A stretch of DNA of 35,291 nucleotides, from the NCBI GenBank assembly GCA_022841365.1, contig JALHRP010000041.1, positions 1-35,291 on the forward strand. Direction: 5' to 3'. This DNA comes from Chitinophagaceae bacterium (lineage in GTDB: Bacteria > Bacteroidota > Bacteroidia > Chitinophagales > Chitinophagaceae). The notes under the pieces were generated by a model. The model ran no database searches and was not told the DNA's origin. It saw nothing but the letters and a program-made list of their open reading frames with translations. This document shows positions 5,844 to 13,814 of this stretch, one piece after another (the first letter of the stretch is position 1; every line of letters starts with the position of its first letter). Both the position numbers and the translations under genes were made by a program.

Positions 5844-6024
5844 ACATTTTTGTACGGGAAAGGCTGTTTATAGAGTCCCGAAAAGACTTTGGCATTTACT
5901 CGAAATAACTTCTGATACCGAAAAGTTTAACGACAATAAAGATATGGTATTGATAGATGAAGCGGTAAAAGAGCTAAAAGAAAAATCTAAATTTTTATTT
6001 TACCTAGATTCAATTATAACCTAA
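5830..6024 (+). CDS. Hypothetical protein, 64 aa
   Basis: Starts MAKSKHFCTGKAVYRVPKRLW: a basic N-terminal part, then an acidic-basic helix (VLIDEAVKELKEKSKF). Its first 17 coding bases are identical to those of the next gene, which also starts MAKSK, pointing to a local duplication of the start region. The stop overlaps the next ATG as TAATG. No function can be assigned. Confidence 0.75.
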   Translation: MAKSKHFCTGKAVYRVPKRLWHLLEITSDTEKFNDNKDMVLIDEAVKELKEKSKFLFYLDSIIT

Positions 6025-6530
6025 TGGCGAAAAGTAAACAACCGCAAAAAATTACATCTGCTGAATTTCAAAAGAAGTACGCAGCTAGGACAAATATAAG
6101 GGGCAAAGTACAAAAAACGCCCTCTGAAACTGTTGAGCAGGGTTGGCTAACAACATGGGTAAAAAATACCTATCCAAATGTTTGTTTTACGGTGGATTTA
6201 GCAGGTTTAAACCTATCAAAAGCACAACGGGCTATCTACTCACAAAGAAAGCGAGGGCATCCCGATTTGATGTTTCAAGTTTGGTACAAAGACGATTATT
6301 GCGGATTAGCTATTGAGTTCAAAAAAACGGGTATAAACGTGCCTAAAATGTGCCTTACGGAAGAACATTTCAAAGAGCAATTGGAATACCTTTTAGCCCT
6401 TCGTGGTGTACAATGGTTAGCGGTTTTTGTCGCAGGAATTGAGGACGCAAAAAAGGTAATAGCTGCGTACATGGAAGCAAACGAAAACAGCATTGAAACG
6501 ATTAAAAAACATTCTTACCCAACTTTCTAA
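6024..6530 (+). CDS. VRR-NUC family nuclease
   Basis: A PD-(D/E)XK-fold nuclease, probably acting on branched or recombination intermediates, as other VRR-NUC proteins do. The active-site signature is clear: GHPDL at residues 78-82 gives the metal-binding Asp81, and IEFKK at 97-101 gives Glu98 and Lys100; QLEYLLALR (119-127) is the usual helix after the core. A basic N-terminal arm of about 35 residues (MAKSKQPQKITSAEF) precedes the domain. Length 168 aa is typical of stand-alone phage members. It sits in the early operon a few genes after the Rad52-like protein, so the two may cooperate in recombination-dependent replication (inference). Confidence 0.82.
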   Translation: MAKSKQPQKITSAEFQKKYAARTNIRGKVQKTPSETVEQGWLTTWVKNTYPNVCFTVDLAGLNLSKAQRAIYSQRKRGHPDLMFQVWYKDDYCGLAIEFKKTGINVPKMCLTEEHFKEQLEYLLALRGVQWLAVFVAGIEDAKKVIAAYMEANENSIETIKKHSYPTF

Positions 6531-6531
6531 C

Positions 6532-6843
6532 ATGGCAAACAAACGGCTCACAATAGCCCAAAGGCGTACTTTAAAAGAATTGAGTATGGTAGTGTGCATC
6601 TTGCGAGAATACCAAGCAAATACAACGATAAGGGTAAGGCTTTATAACTATCTTTATTCAAGTGGTATCCGAAAAATGACGTTTGGAACGTTGGAAGTTT
6701 TGGTAAGTCGTGGATTAGTGAAGATAGATAGTCAAAAAAGCACAAAAACAAATCATTATTATTTTATAACCGAAAAAGGGCAACAAGCTATAAATACACA
6801 TGGCAACACAAAAATATTACTACGCAATTGTAAGAAAGGATAA
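6532..6843 (+). CDS. Winged-helix-like protein, 103 aa
   Basis: The start MANKRLTIAQRR is chosen because the longer frame overlaps the nuclease gene. Residues 40-90 read as a winged helix: a helix (RVRLYNYLYSSGI), a recognition-type helix (FGTLEVLVSRGLVKI) and a wing that ends YYFITEKGQQAI, as in MarR/PadR-like regulators where 'Y.lT.kG...l' closes the wing. It may bind DNA as a small phage regulator. The last 44 bases overlap the next gene in another frame, which makes the end of the protein (ILLRNCKKG) look unusual. Confidence 0.6.
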   Translation: MANKRLTIAQRRTLKELSMVVCILREYQANTTIRVRLYNYLYSSGIRKMTFGTLEVLVSRGLVKIDSQKSTKTNHYYFITEKGQQAINTHGNTKILLRNCKKG

Positions 6844-7012
6844 CGCAAATTTTTGTTTTATCTTTGGGCAATTACCTATTTTTTGGAGTAAAGAATACGC
6901 AAAAGACAAAGGTATTAATGTTTTTGGCTACAATTGGCGGGATATTTATACTATCCAAAAGATTAAAATTACAGACCTTGAAAACCTTATTTTAAAATCA
7001 AAAAAAGCGTAA
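6800..7012 (+). CDS. Hypothetical protein, 70 aa
   Basis: Starts MATQKYYYAIVRKDNANF and reads as a small alpha/beta domain (FIFGQLPIFWSKEYAKDKG) ending in a basic tail (LILKSKKA). Overlaps the winged-helix gene by 44 bases, the longest overlap in this operon. I see no conserved motif. The codon use and the A-rich 5' context suit a real gene. Confidence 0.68.
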   Translation: MATQKYYYAIVRKDNANFCFIFGQLPIFWSKEYAKDKGINVFGYNWRDIYTIQKIKITDLENLILKSKKA

Positions 7013-7014
7013 CC

Positions 7015-7377
7015 ATGTCACTATCAAAAAAACAAAAAGCAGCAAAGCAGGAGATTGAATTAGAACCTAATGTACGGCTTTTAAATAGCGGTGCGTGGGG
7101 ATATGTTTACGAAGGTAAGGCGATATTTAGGAGTGCAGATGTTTTAAAAGTTAATTTGTTTTCAGATTGGGTTAAGTCTTATTTAGAATCTACTTACCAA
7201 TGGAGATTTAAGGAGAAAAGAGGGAAGGAAATTAAAAAAGAAATACTAGAAACCGCTAAGGAATGGCAAAAATTAGAAGGCGAACCCAAAATATTACCAC
7301 AAGTTTTTGAACAAGTACATTGGAGAGGTGGCGATGGGAATAATTTTGAATCACAAATAAAAATACCGAAGGGGTAA
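7015..7377 (+). CDS. Hypothetical basic protein, 120 aa
   Basis: The start MSLSKKQKAAKQEIE gives a basic N-terminal arm, followed by a glycine-containing strand region (NSGAWGYVYEGK) and a Lys/Glu-rich helix (KEKRGKEIKKEILETAKEW). It ends with a Gly/Asp turn (HWRGGDGNNF). It has no recognised domain. It lies two bases after the previous stop, so it is part of the same operon. Confidence 0.72.
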   Translation: MSLSKKQKAAKQEIELEPNVRLLNSGAWGYVYEGKAIFRSADVLKVNLFSDWVKSYLESTYQWRFKEKRGKEIKKEILETAKEWQKLEGEPKILPQVFEQVHWRGGDGNNFESQIKIPKG

Positions 7378-7382
7378 CGATA

Positions 7383-7706
7383 ATGCTAGAAAAACAATTT
7401 AGGATCTTAGTAGATTTGGCAAAGAAATACTTTGGAGAATACAAAGAAGAGATTTTAGGCTATGAATTAATGTACTGCGATGGGTATGAAAATTATTATA
7501 GTGAAGAGATTTTACAAGCAAACGACCTGCTAAACGTAAAAGATGATTTTTATGGGATACCAAACGCAAAAGATATAGAAGATAGGCTAAATTCTAATCA
7601 AGAATATTTTTGGTATGATAACCACACCTACGCAATAATTAAACGCTTTAAGGTAATAAATAAGGGATGGAAAATGGAAATTATAGAACTTATCCAATCC
7701 CTATAA
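7383..7706 (+). CDS. Hypothetical acidic protein, 107 aa
   Basis: Last gene of the early operon. It starts MLEKQFRILVDLAKKYF, is rich in Tyr, Glu and Asn (YCDGYENYYSEEIL) and has no visible motif or membrane part. The start context TAACGATAATGCTA recurs immediately after its stop, where it opens only a six-codon frame, as if a second copy of a gene start had been left behind. A stack of hairpins follows. Confidence 0.75.
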   Translation: MLEKQFRILVDLAKKYFGEYKEEILGYELMYCDGYENYYSEEILQANDLLNVKDDFYGIPNAKDIEDRLNSNQEYFWYDNHTYAIIKRFKVINKGWKMEIIELIQSL

Positions 7707-7712
7707 CGATAA

Positions 7713-7754
7713 TGCTACTAAGGAAAGTATAGCGTCAAAGTAGCACATTTTTTT
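7713..7754 (+). terminator. Weak hairpin with T-run
   Basis: TGCTACT pairs with AGTAGCA around a 19-base loop and is followed by a run of eight T. It is the first of three hairpins that close the plus-strand operon. Confidence 0.5.
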
Positions 7755-7798
7755 AAACATTCTTAGTAAACTTATACAATTTTAAAAGGTTGTAGTTT

Positions 7799-7834
7799 GC
7801 CCTCAGTTCGTGGTTGTACTGAGGGCATTTTTAT
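7799..7834 (+). terminator. Strong Rho-independent terminator
   Basis: GCCCTCAGT pairs perfectly with ACTGAGGGC (9 bp, 10-base loop), followed by ATTTTTATTT. Main end of the early operon. Confidence 0.88.
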
Positions 7835-7840
7835 TTAAAC

Positions 7841-7878
7841 AAAAAAGCCCCTTACCTTTTTGGGTTGGGGCTTTTTTT
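7841..7878. terminator. Bidirectional terminator between converging operons
   Basis: AAAAAAGCCCC pairs with GGGGCTTTTTT, giving a T-run on both strands. It ends leftward transcription of the late virion and lysis genes and backs up the early-operon terminators. Confidence 0.85.
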
Positions 7879-8176
7879 ACATACAAGAAGGGCAAAGCGT
7901 GGATTTCAAAACACCAGCAGCCCACCAAAATACATCAGTTGGTGTAATTGTTTTGTTTTCGGGAATATCTATCAAAGTACCTGCATTAAAAGCCGTACCT
8001 TGTACGTTATAGCCTTGTACATTTGGCACTTCCCAACGTTCGTTTTCTTCATGGTAATAAGGCTCGCCCCACGAACAAACCCCGTGATTTTGCCCCGTAA
8101 TTTCATCGTTTTCAAATTCTGCATAATTACTAGAAAGTTCCCCCTCTTCATTAGCATTCAATAATGCAATAGCCAT
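7877..8176 (-). CDS. Hypothetical protein, 99 aa
   Basis: Last gene of the leftward virion operon. It starts MAIALLNANEEGELSSNY and is rich in acidic and aromatic residues (HEENERWEVPNV, DVFWWAAGV). It ends CPSCM, a CxxC pair three bases from the stop that could bind metal or form a disulfide. There is no signal peptide or transmembrane segment. It overlaps the gene upstream by 19 bases. Unknown function; its position after the tail genes and next to small membrane proteins leaves lysis or virion completion open. Confidence 0.72.
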   Translation of the reverse strand: MAIALLNANEEGELSSNYAEFENDEITGQNHGVCSWGEPYYHEENERWEVPNVQGYNVQGTAFNAGTLIDIPENKTITPTDVFWWAAGVLKSTLCPSCM

Positions 8177-8391
8177 AATTTATATTTTAGATAGTTTACA
8201 AAATCAGTAGGTTTAAACGGTGTACCCTCGCTAAATGAATCAAACAACGAAGGTATAAGCACTTGTATTAAATAAGCCATTTCTGGTACTTCTACCTCTA
8301 AAGTGTACAAGCTCCACCCCAAGTAACAAACCGCCAAAAAAACAGTAAAACGATGGGAAATAGGGTATAAGTTGAGTATCGTATGTTTCAT
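8158..8391 (-). CDS. Small membrane protein, 77 aa (lysis candidate)
   Basis: One hydrophobic segment at about residues 16-31 (FTVFLAVCYLGWSLYT) lies behind a basic N-terminus, and a second moderately hydrophobic part follows (MAYLIQVLIPSLF). Small membrane proteins coupled to one another at the end of the virion operon are typical of holins or antiholins, but the sequence itself does not decide. It overlaps its upstream neighbour by an ATGA and its downstream neighbour by 19 bases. Confidence 0.65.
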   Translation of the reverse strand: MKHTILNLYPISHRFTVFLAVCYLGWSLYTLEVEVPEMAYLIQVLIPSLFDSFSEGTPFKPTDFVNYLKYKLWLLHY

Positions 8392-8615
8392 TTTTTCAGC
8401 TTTTTTAATTCGTCTTTCAATTCTAAATAATTGTTAAATGCTTTTTTGCGTGTTTCCTCGTTTTCCTCTTCTAAAATCTTAATAATTTCTTGCTTTTCGT
8501 CATACATGAAATTAAAGAACTCTAAGAACGTGAGGGGTTTCGTAGCGAATACAATCGCATACACGCCAACAAATATATCTACACACAAAAGCGTAGAGAT
8601 AACGATAAATTCCAT
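8388..8615 (-). CDS. Membrane-anchored coiled-coil protein, 75 aa (holin/spanin candidate)
   Basis: An N-terminal membrane segment (FIVISTLLCVDIFVGVYAIV, residues 3-22) is followed by a long, strongly charged helix (KQEIIKILEEENEETRKK, then YLELKDELKKLKK). One N-terminal anchor plus a charged coiled coil is the layout of inner-membrane spanins (Rz type) and of some phage membrane adaptors. It pairs with the next small membrane gene by an ATGA overlap. No outer-membrane lipoprotein partner is nested here; the only lipoprotein in the window is far away at 33346. Confidence 0.6.
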   Translation of the reverse strand: MEFIVISTLLCVDIFVGVYAIVFATKPLTFLEFFNFMYDEKQEIIKILEEENEETRKKAFNNYLELKDELKKLKK

Positions 8616-8681
8616 GTTTCATAGCTTTACATTCGGGGGAATGGTTAAAAAATATGATTTGGGGGTATGTCTGTTTTTAAT

Positions 8682-8957
8682 CTAAATAGAAGCAACTAAC
8701 TTATCAAATAAATCTGCATTACTAATAGGTGCGACACCGTTTACTGTATCAACTTGTAAAGAACCTGCTGAACCGTCAAAAGTCAAAGCCCAACTATTTA
8801 AAGCCCCAACGTAAACCTTTACAAAAGTAGCGTCTAAGTGGAATGTAACAGTTAGTTTATTAAAAGAACTTTTTGCAGACTTCGTAACTGTTGGGTAATA
8901 TACGCCAGTATCCACTATAAAACAATTTGCTGTCGTTGTTATCGTTATATTTGCCAT
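8682..8957 (-). CDS. Small beta-rich virion-like protein, 91 aa
   Basis: Starts MANITITTTANCFIVDTG and consists of Thr/Val/Ser-rich strands (KLTVTFHLDATFVKVYVG), like small tail or decoration proteins. It lies one base after the stop of the large fibre-like gene, so it is probably a partner or assembly helper of that protein. No catalytic motif, no membrane part. The gap downstream (66 bases) carries two G5 boxes on the plus strand. Confidence 0.68.
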   Translation of the reverse strand: MANITITTTANCFIVDTGVYYPTVTKSAKSSFNKLTVTFHLDATFVKVYVGALNSWALTFDGSAGSLQVDTVNGVAPISNADLFDKLVASI

Positions 8958-8958
8958 T

Positions 8959-11010
8959 TTATAAAAGGTCTAAGAAGGTTAAAGAAGAATAAAAAGTTTC
9001 AGTCGTTCCGTTCAATCTTTGAACTGCCAAACAAACAATATCAGCAGTACCCGCAATATTAGAACCTATTACCAAATCACTTTGAGTAGTATTTTCAACG
9101 CCTTTAACGTTATTATTTACATCGCTTCCTAGCCCAGTATCTAAAGTTGTACCCGCCGAAACAGTTGTTGCGTTTGTTGGGAATGCGTATTCAATTGAAC
9201 TATTAGTTAAGCCCGTAAAACTTAAAGCCGTACCAGTAACCGTTGGATTTAAAATGATGTACCACGCATAATCTGCTGTCGAAGTACATTTTAAATTAAA
9301 AGAAATTAGCTTTATCAAAGCCCCAAAATGCGTACTTTTTAACCTCAAAGCGATTAAGGGGTATATCAAAGCATTATTATTGGTTACTAGCGTATTTGTT
9401 TCCCTATTTAAGCCACGTTTTACGCCTGTTGTTTGCCGTCCACCTTCGATAATTACCGTACTACAAATGTCGGTTATACTAGATACTCCGCCCGTTCCAT
9501 CGTTTTGTATTTCGGTTCTAAGTGGTAAATTTGGCGTACTCATGTAAACAACCGTATTTATGTTTGAATTGTTTATAGCATGGACGTAATAAGGTAAGCC
9601 ACCAATAAAAAAGCCAAAACGAACCGTACCAACTCCCAACCATTCAAAATCACAAAAATAAATTAATGTTTTTGTATAGTCCAAAGTGATACCACTCGCC
9701 CCCGTTCCGTCCATTTTATCAATATTCCAATTAGCTTGTAAAACGTTGGTATCAACAGCCGCACCACTTGTATAGGTGCGTACACTTACACTCATTCCGT
9801 TAGCTTTTTGCTCAAAAAACAACCCGTTTCTTTCGTCAAAAAGTCCTAAGCGTTTTGTTATTCCCGTTCCTGCTGTGCCAAATACGCCCGTCCGTATAAA
9901 TAGAAAACTTTTGCCCGGCTGATAATTGAATCTTTGGAAAGTTTGGCGAACCCGTAACCCTGCTGTTAAATTTGAAACCGCTAAGGTAGTAGATGCTTGA
10001 TTTGTGTTGTACGTGCTAGATGTTCCTGCACCGCTTACCGCTTGGTCATCAAAAAATAAGGGTTGTTTGTCTGCTATTTGCTTACTGTCAAATATCGTTT
10101 CGGGCTGTGTCATTCGCAAACGTGCGAACGCATCAAAATTTAAAGGTTCTAGTTTTGAAATGCTTACGGGCTGCGTGTCGCTAAGTTTTGCAAGTGCTTG
10201 TATATTCGCCTCTACACTTTTTAAACGCTCGTTTATTTCGTCTAAATTCGATAAAGAAACGGCAGGGGAATCAGCAAAAGTATCCCAAAACAAATCGCCA
10301 AAATTAGACGTATCTATTGTTACGCTTTGTAAGTCGGCAAGCGTTTTTGTACCGTCATTCATTAACAAAGTCGTTTCGTCAATAACCGAAAAGACAATGT
10401 AATTTTGTGAGGTGTTAAGAATTGAAACTAGTTCCGTTGCATTGTCAGCAGCCGAACCGCTTTCTATGCTAAAACTTAGCCCAAAATTAAACACGAAGGA
10501 AAATAAAGGAGGGTCAACCAAGTTTAAAGGATAACCGCCCCAACTATTTGCCCCGTTCGTATTCGCCAAATCCAATATTTTGCCTATTGCCTTTTTGCCT
10601 AGATAGTCGGTTATTTTATCGCTTAAATTAGCTTGTTCTTGTTCAGTTGCTGCGCCCGTTGGCAATGGCAAAGATGTAGCAGTAACAGGCAGAGGATTAG
10701 GGACAACCCCACCACCTGCACCGCTGACATTATTGTTTAAATATTCTTCGTTTAGCTTAGTCAAAAGTTCGTCAACAGTACCAGCCCATCTAACGGCACT
10801 ACCTCCAATATCTTGTACTTTTATCCCTGAAAACGGCAAAATATAAAGCAGTTCCCCACCAATACTATACAATTCTATGTTCTTACCGTTTCTTTGTGTC
10901 CTAGCTTGCGCCAAAACAGAAATAGAAAATACAATTTGTTTACCGTCTGATTTGGAGGTATCAACAATATTTACAGAAAAATCCTTTTGTTGAATTATTA
11001 GTGTGTTCAT
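8959..11010 (-). CDS. Large fibre-like virion protein, 683 aa
   Basis: Probably an exposed structural protein such as a fibre or decoration. The N-terminal 90 residues form a compact alpha/beta part. A glycine linker (SGAGGG) leads to NPLPVTATSLPLPTGAATE at about 105-123, a phrase common in tail and virion proteins. A short coiled coil follows (DEINERLKSVEANIQAL, 257-273). Then comes FARLRMTQPETIFDSKQ at 295-311, which resembles the 'F.R.R.s.P.TLFDSk' motif found in many phage structural proteins. The rest to the C-terminus is beta-rich and Thr/Asn-rich. I infer a virion role from these signs and from its place after the portal and adaptor genes. The receptor, if any, cannot be read from sequence. 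Confidence 0.7.
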   Translation of the reverse strand: MNTLIIQQKDFSVNIVDTSKSDGKQIVFSISVLAQARTQRNGKNIELYSIGGELLYILPFSGIKVQDIGGSAVRWAGTVDELLTKLNEEYLNNNVSGAGGGVVPNPLPVTATSLPLPTGAATEQEQANLSDKITDYLGKKAIGKILDLANTNGANSWGGYPLNLVDPPLFSFVFNFGLSFSIESGSAADNATELVSILNTSQNYIVFSVIDETTLLMNDGTKTLADLQSVTIDTSNFGDLFWDTFADSPAVSLSNLDEINERLKSVEANIQALAKLSDTQPVSISKLEPLNFDAFARLRMTQPETIFDSKQIADKQPLFFDDQAVSGAGTSSTYNTNQASTTLAVSNLTAGLRVRQTFQRFNYQPGKSFLFIRTGVFGTAGTGITKRLGLFDERNGLFFEQKANGMSVSVRTYTSGAAVDTNVLQANWNIDKMDGTGASGITLDYTKTLIYFCDFEWLGVGTVRFGFFIGGLPYYVHAINNSNINTVVYMSTPNLPLRTEIQNDGTGGVSSITDICSTVIIEGGRQTTGVKRGLNRETNTLVTNNNALIYPLIALRLKSTHFGALIKLISFNLKCTSTADYAWYIILNPTVTGTALSFTGLTNSSIEYAFPTNATTVSAGTTLDTGLGSDVNNNVKGVENTTQSDLVIGSNIAGTADIVCLAVQRLNGTTETFYSSLTFLDLL

Positions 11011-11011
11011 T

Positions 11012-11611
11012 TTATACGACTTTAAAGCCTAAACCGCCTTTTGGTTTACAATGTGTTATACATTTATGGGTACAGGTACATCCGCATTCTAAAACGGCAC
11101 AAGAATATAAATTTGTGTTTTTATACCAGTATTCTTCTAAGAATCTTGAACGCCCTTGGTTGGCATAGTCCGATGTTGCAATTTCTAAACGTTTTCTTTC
11201 AGCTTCTAAAGCCTGTTGAAATCCGTTTTTATATTGTTCATCTGTATTACTCAAAGTGATTAAACCAGCTTCTTTTATTTTGCTTGTTGATTCTCCTTTT
11301 AACCAATGCCATAACAGCCGATTTGCGTACCACTTTTTAAAATACTTGTTAGATACAACCGCAACCCAATTCGCAGCCAAATAAGGCAAATAATCGGTTT
11401 CGTTTGCATCGGTAGCCAATACAATAGCCGCTGCGATAGCTTCACAAAGTTCATTGGCACAATCAACGCCCATCAAATCGTCCATATCATCCGTTGCAAA
11501 CTGCCAATTTGCATCGCTTAATATTGTAGGGTCTTTTATTATAGAGAATTTAGTAACACAATCCTCTGAAATCGGACGGCAACCACAGGGGCAACTATTA
11601 CAATCTTCCAT
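11012..11611 (-). CDS. Head-tail adaptor-like protein with cysteine-rich ends, 199 aa
   Basis: The core (residues 30-160) is helical and Trp/Tyr-rich (YLPYLAANWVAVVSNKYF, WYANRLLWHWLKG, then GFQQALEAERKRLE), a pattern seen in neck adaptor proteins that dock to the portal. Both ends are unusually cysteine-rich: CNSCPCGC near the start and CGCTCTHKC near the end, enough for a metal site or a disulfide knot. It directly follows the portal gene with a TAATG overlap. The adaptor call rests on position and general fold and is tentative. Confidence 0.55.
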   Translation of the reverse strand: MEDCNSCPCGCRPISEDCVTKFSIIKDPTILSDANWQFATDDMDDLMGVDCANELCEAIAAAIVLATDANETDYLPYLAANWVAVVSNKYFKKWYANRLLWHWLKGESTSKIKEAGLITLSNTDEQYKNGFQQALEAERKRLEIATSDYANQGRSRFLEEYWYKNTNLYSCAVLECGCTCTHKCITHCKPKGGLGFKVV

Positions 11612-13104
11612 TATTTAGCGGTTGGTTTGTTGATAAATTCTTTTGAATAAGCAGGTATTAAACCGCTTGCAATTTGTTCAGAAGTTGGGGCATTTAAGCC
11701 ATAAGCAGCCATCATTTTATACCATTCGTCAGGGTGCATGTAATGTTTAGCCAATGATTCCGAAACGCTCAAAAATGATAGATTTGGAATTATTACCGCT
11801 CTTTCTGTTATCCCTAACAAAGGGTTTATAATCGCATTTAAAAAGCCGCTTTGAGGGTCATCTAATAAAGCCTTTTGAGGGATAACTACAAACTGATTAA
11901 GCAAATTTACAGCGTTTATTAGCTTATCGCCACCCTCTGAAAGTGTGCTTTTTTCATCACGTACTCCAATCAATTCAGGCATAATGATATTATTCGCAGT
12001 AAGGATATTATTTTTTATCCTTAAATCGAAAGTGTCGTGCCGTCCTTTGTCGCTATTAGTTTTGAACGCTTCAAACTCCATTGAGCCGTTTGTTGCAGTT
12101 GTGCGCCCCTCTGAATTTATACCAACGGGAACGATAACAACCGCACCACTATTATAAGAACCTTTTAACTTTGCCCTTACCTCTTCTGCCTGTTGTTCAA
12201 AAGTTGTTTTTGCTTCGCCCGTTTCGGGGTCGTTGTACGCTTCGTGGAATACTTTTACCAAGCCGCTTGCGTGGAATCCGTTTTCTATATCGTCCACGTC
12301 AAAGCAAGATAAAAAGAACTCTGCACGCTCATAGTTAAACGTTGTAGCGGTGTACCATGAAGGAGTTGGGTAATGGTCAGAAAGCCCATCAAACCCCCCA
12401 ATCATTACGCTTTGCAGGCGGTTTACTTCATCTGTTAATTTGCGTTCTTTGTCGTAAGAATAGACAAAACACGCTTCGTCAAAGTTCTTTTTTGGGTCTT
12501 TATTCCAATCTAACCAAGATAAGGTTTTTGTTGAAACGCTTTGTTTTCTACTTTTGCCCTCATATCTATACCCCCAATTTCTATGATAAAAATGCTTATC
12601 GTAAAAATACTGATTATTTTTCCACATCGGGAACGATAAACGACCAGTTTTATATTGTCTATTTGTAACAGAGCTCAAAGCCATTCCACGCCCGTTTGAA
12701 CCAAATTCTAAGCAGTTAAAAGAACCACCTTGTAAGTAGTTTGATTGTACGCATGGAGATATAAAAGCATGGTTTGTAATACCTACGCTTTTGTATAATT
12801 CGATTAGTTGCTTTTGTCTTTGTGGGGTTATTGCTTTGCCGTCTTCGCCCTGGAATACTAAACGCCCGTTTACAATATTTGTGATTGTAAGAAACGCCCG
12901 TTTTTGTAATAAAGAACGCTTTGCGGTTTCTTCTATGTCAAAAGGGAAATAGTTATCAAAACCATTTTTTACATAGTCTTCGCCAATCTTTAAATCTACG
13001 CCCTTAGATTCATCGTGTTGATTACCTTCTCCCCTAATAGCTGTCTTACTTTCAGATACGAAGCTATGCGATGTTTTGTTGAAATATAGTGTACCTCCGA
13101 GCAT
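11611..13104 (-). CDS. Portal protein
   Basis: Forms the dodecameric ring at the capsid vertex through which DNA is packaged and to which the tail attaches. At 497 aa it fits HK97-type portals. Features include the N-terminal clip-side region (ENYFPFD-like NYFPFDIEETAKRS), the central YPTPSWYTATTFNYER motif typical of portals from Bacteroidota phages, a wing with GAVVIVPVGINSEGRT, and a long C-terminal helix region (NIIMPELIGVRDEKSTLSEG) followed by NAVNLLNQFVVIPQK. It lies far from the terminase genes, which is unusual, but next to capsid genes. It overlaps the downstream gene by TAATG. Confidence 0.8.
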   Translation of the reverse strand: MLGGTLYFNKTSHSFVSESKTAIRGEGNQHDESKGVDLKIGEDYVKNGFDNYFPFDIEETAKRSLLQKRAFLTITNIVNGRLVFQGEDGKAITPQRQKQLIELYKSVGITNHAFISPCVQSNYLQGGSFNCLEFGSNGRGMALSSVTNRQYKTGRLSFPMWKNNQYFYDKHFYHRNWGYRYEGKSRKQSVSTKTLSWLDWNKDPKKNFDEACFVYSYDKERKLTDEVNRLQSVMIGGFDGLSDHYPTPSWYTATTFNYERAEFFLSCFDVDDIENGFHASGLVKVFHEAYNDPETGEAKTTFEQQAEEVRAKLKGSYNSGAVVIVPVGINSEGRTTATNGSMEFEAFKTNSDKGRHDTFDLRIKNNILTANNIIMPELIGVRDEKSTLSEGGDKLINAVNLLNQFVVIPQKALLDDPQSGFLNAIINPLLGITERAVIIPNLSFLSVSESLAKHYMHPDEWYKMMAAYGLNAPTSEQIASGLIPAYSKEFINKPTAK

Positions 13105-13105
13105 A

Positions 13106-13378
13106 TTAGTAAATTATTGCAGGTAGTGAGTAGGTCGGCAAAAGTGCGCCCGTCTCGTAAAATTCTAGTTTATAATTGCCAATAGGCATACACGGAAGTT
13201 CAAAGTAAAACAACGTGTAGTCATGACAAATAAAAACACCGTCAATAAATACAACAAGAACTTGACAAGAAACTTCTTTAGTCAATACGATGCGATTCCA
13301 TCCTGTGGTCTGCACATCCTTGTCGTAAATTTTGACGGTGTTTTTGCTGCCACCTGTTAAGGGGTTCGCAATAGCCAT
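13106..13378 (-). CDS. Small beta-rich virion-like protein, 90 aa
   Basis: Starts MAIANPLTGGSKNTVKIYD and is made of short strands (NRIVLTKEVSCQVLVVFIDG, CMPIGNYKLEFYETG). It has no membrane segment. It lies one base upstream of the portal gene in the capsid-portal stretch, so a structural or connector role is probable. The family is not recognised. Confidence 0.68.
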   Translation of the reverse strand: MAIANPLTGGSKNTVKIYDKDVQTTGWNRIVLTKEVSCQVLVVFIDGVFICHDYTLFYFELPCMPIGNYKLEFYETGALLPTYSLPAIIY

Positions 13379-13385
13379 TTTATTA

Positions 13386-13814
13386 TTATTTGGCTGCCTT
13401 TTCTTTTTTCAATTCAGCAGCTTTTTTGTTCTTTGCTATTTCAGCTTTGTTCAATGTTTCAAGTTTGTGAGCAACACCTTCGTTTCTACGTGCAAAAGTT
13501 GCCAAAGATTGTTTTTGTTTTTCTTTGAACTCTTCAATAGCTACTTTTTTAACGTTAGAAGTAGGGTCGAAAGCCGTTCCCCGTGTAACTTTGCTCATAT
13601 CCAATTTAGTAAAAACTACTTTTTTAGCTCTTACATTGGCTTCTTTTTGCAACTTTTCAAGGTCTTCATAGTACATTGCAATAGGAGAAAATACATACTT
13701 TTCAGCTTGCGTTTCTGCTTCTTTCAAAGTAACTTTTACTTTTTTACCTTGATGTAAAAAACCCACCGTAGGGTTAAATTTACTTTGGTATTCTGCTTTA
13801 ATTTGTCCCTTCAT
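13386..13814 (-). CDS. Basic helical protein, 142 aa
   Basis: The start MKGQIKAEYQSKFN is chosen over a longer frame that lies inside the upstream gene. The protein is strongly basic and Ala/Lys/Glu-rich at its C-terminus (KNKKAAELKKEKAAK), like scaffolding or head-completion proteins, and has a helical arm (EEFKEKQKQSLATFARRN). No enzymatic motif is seen. It overlaps the preceding gene by 17 bases. Given its place between capsid and portal genes it may take part in head assembly (inference). Confidence 0.7.
   Translation of the reverse strand: MKGQIKAEYQSKFNPTVGFLHQGKKVKVTLKEAETQAEKYVFSPIAMYYEDLEKLQKEANVRAKKVVFTKLDMSKVTRGTAFDPTSNVKKVAIEEFKEKQKQSLATFARRNEGVAHKLETLNKAEIAKNKKAAELKKEKAAK

Noticed and set aside
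10004-10402. 132-codon plus-strand frame inside the fibre-like gene
   Set aside because: Lies entirely within a conserved structural gene on the other strand and shows no start context.
13332-13757. 141-codon plus-strand frame with membrane-like sequence
   Set aside because: Phe-rich sequence is the antisense of a Lys-rich gene, a known artefact.
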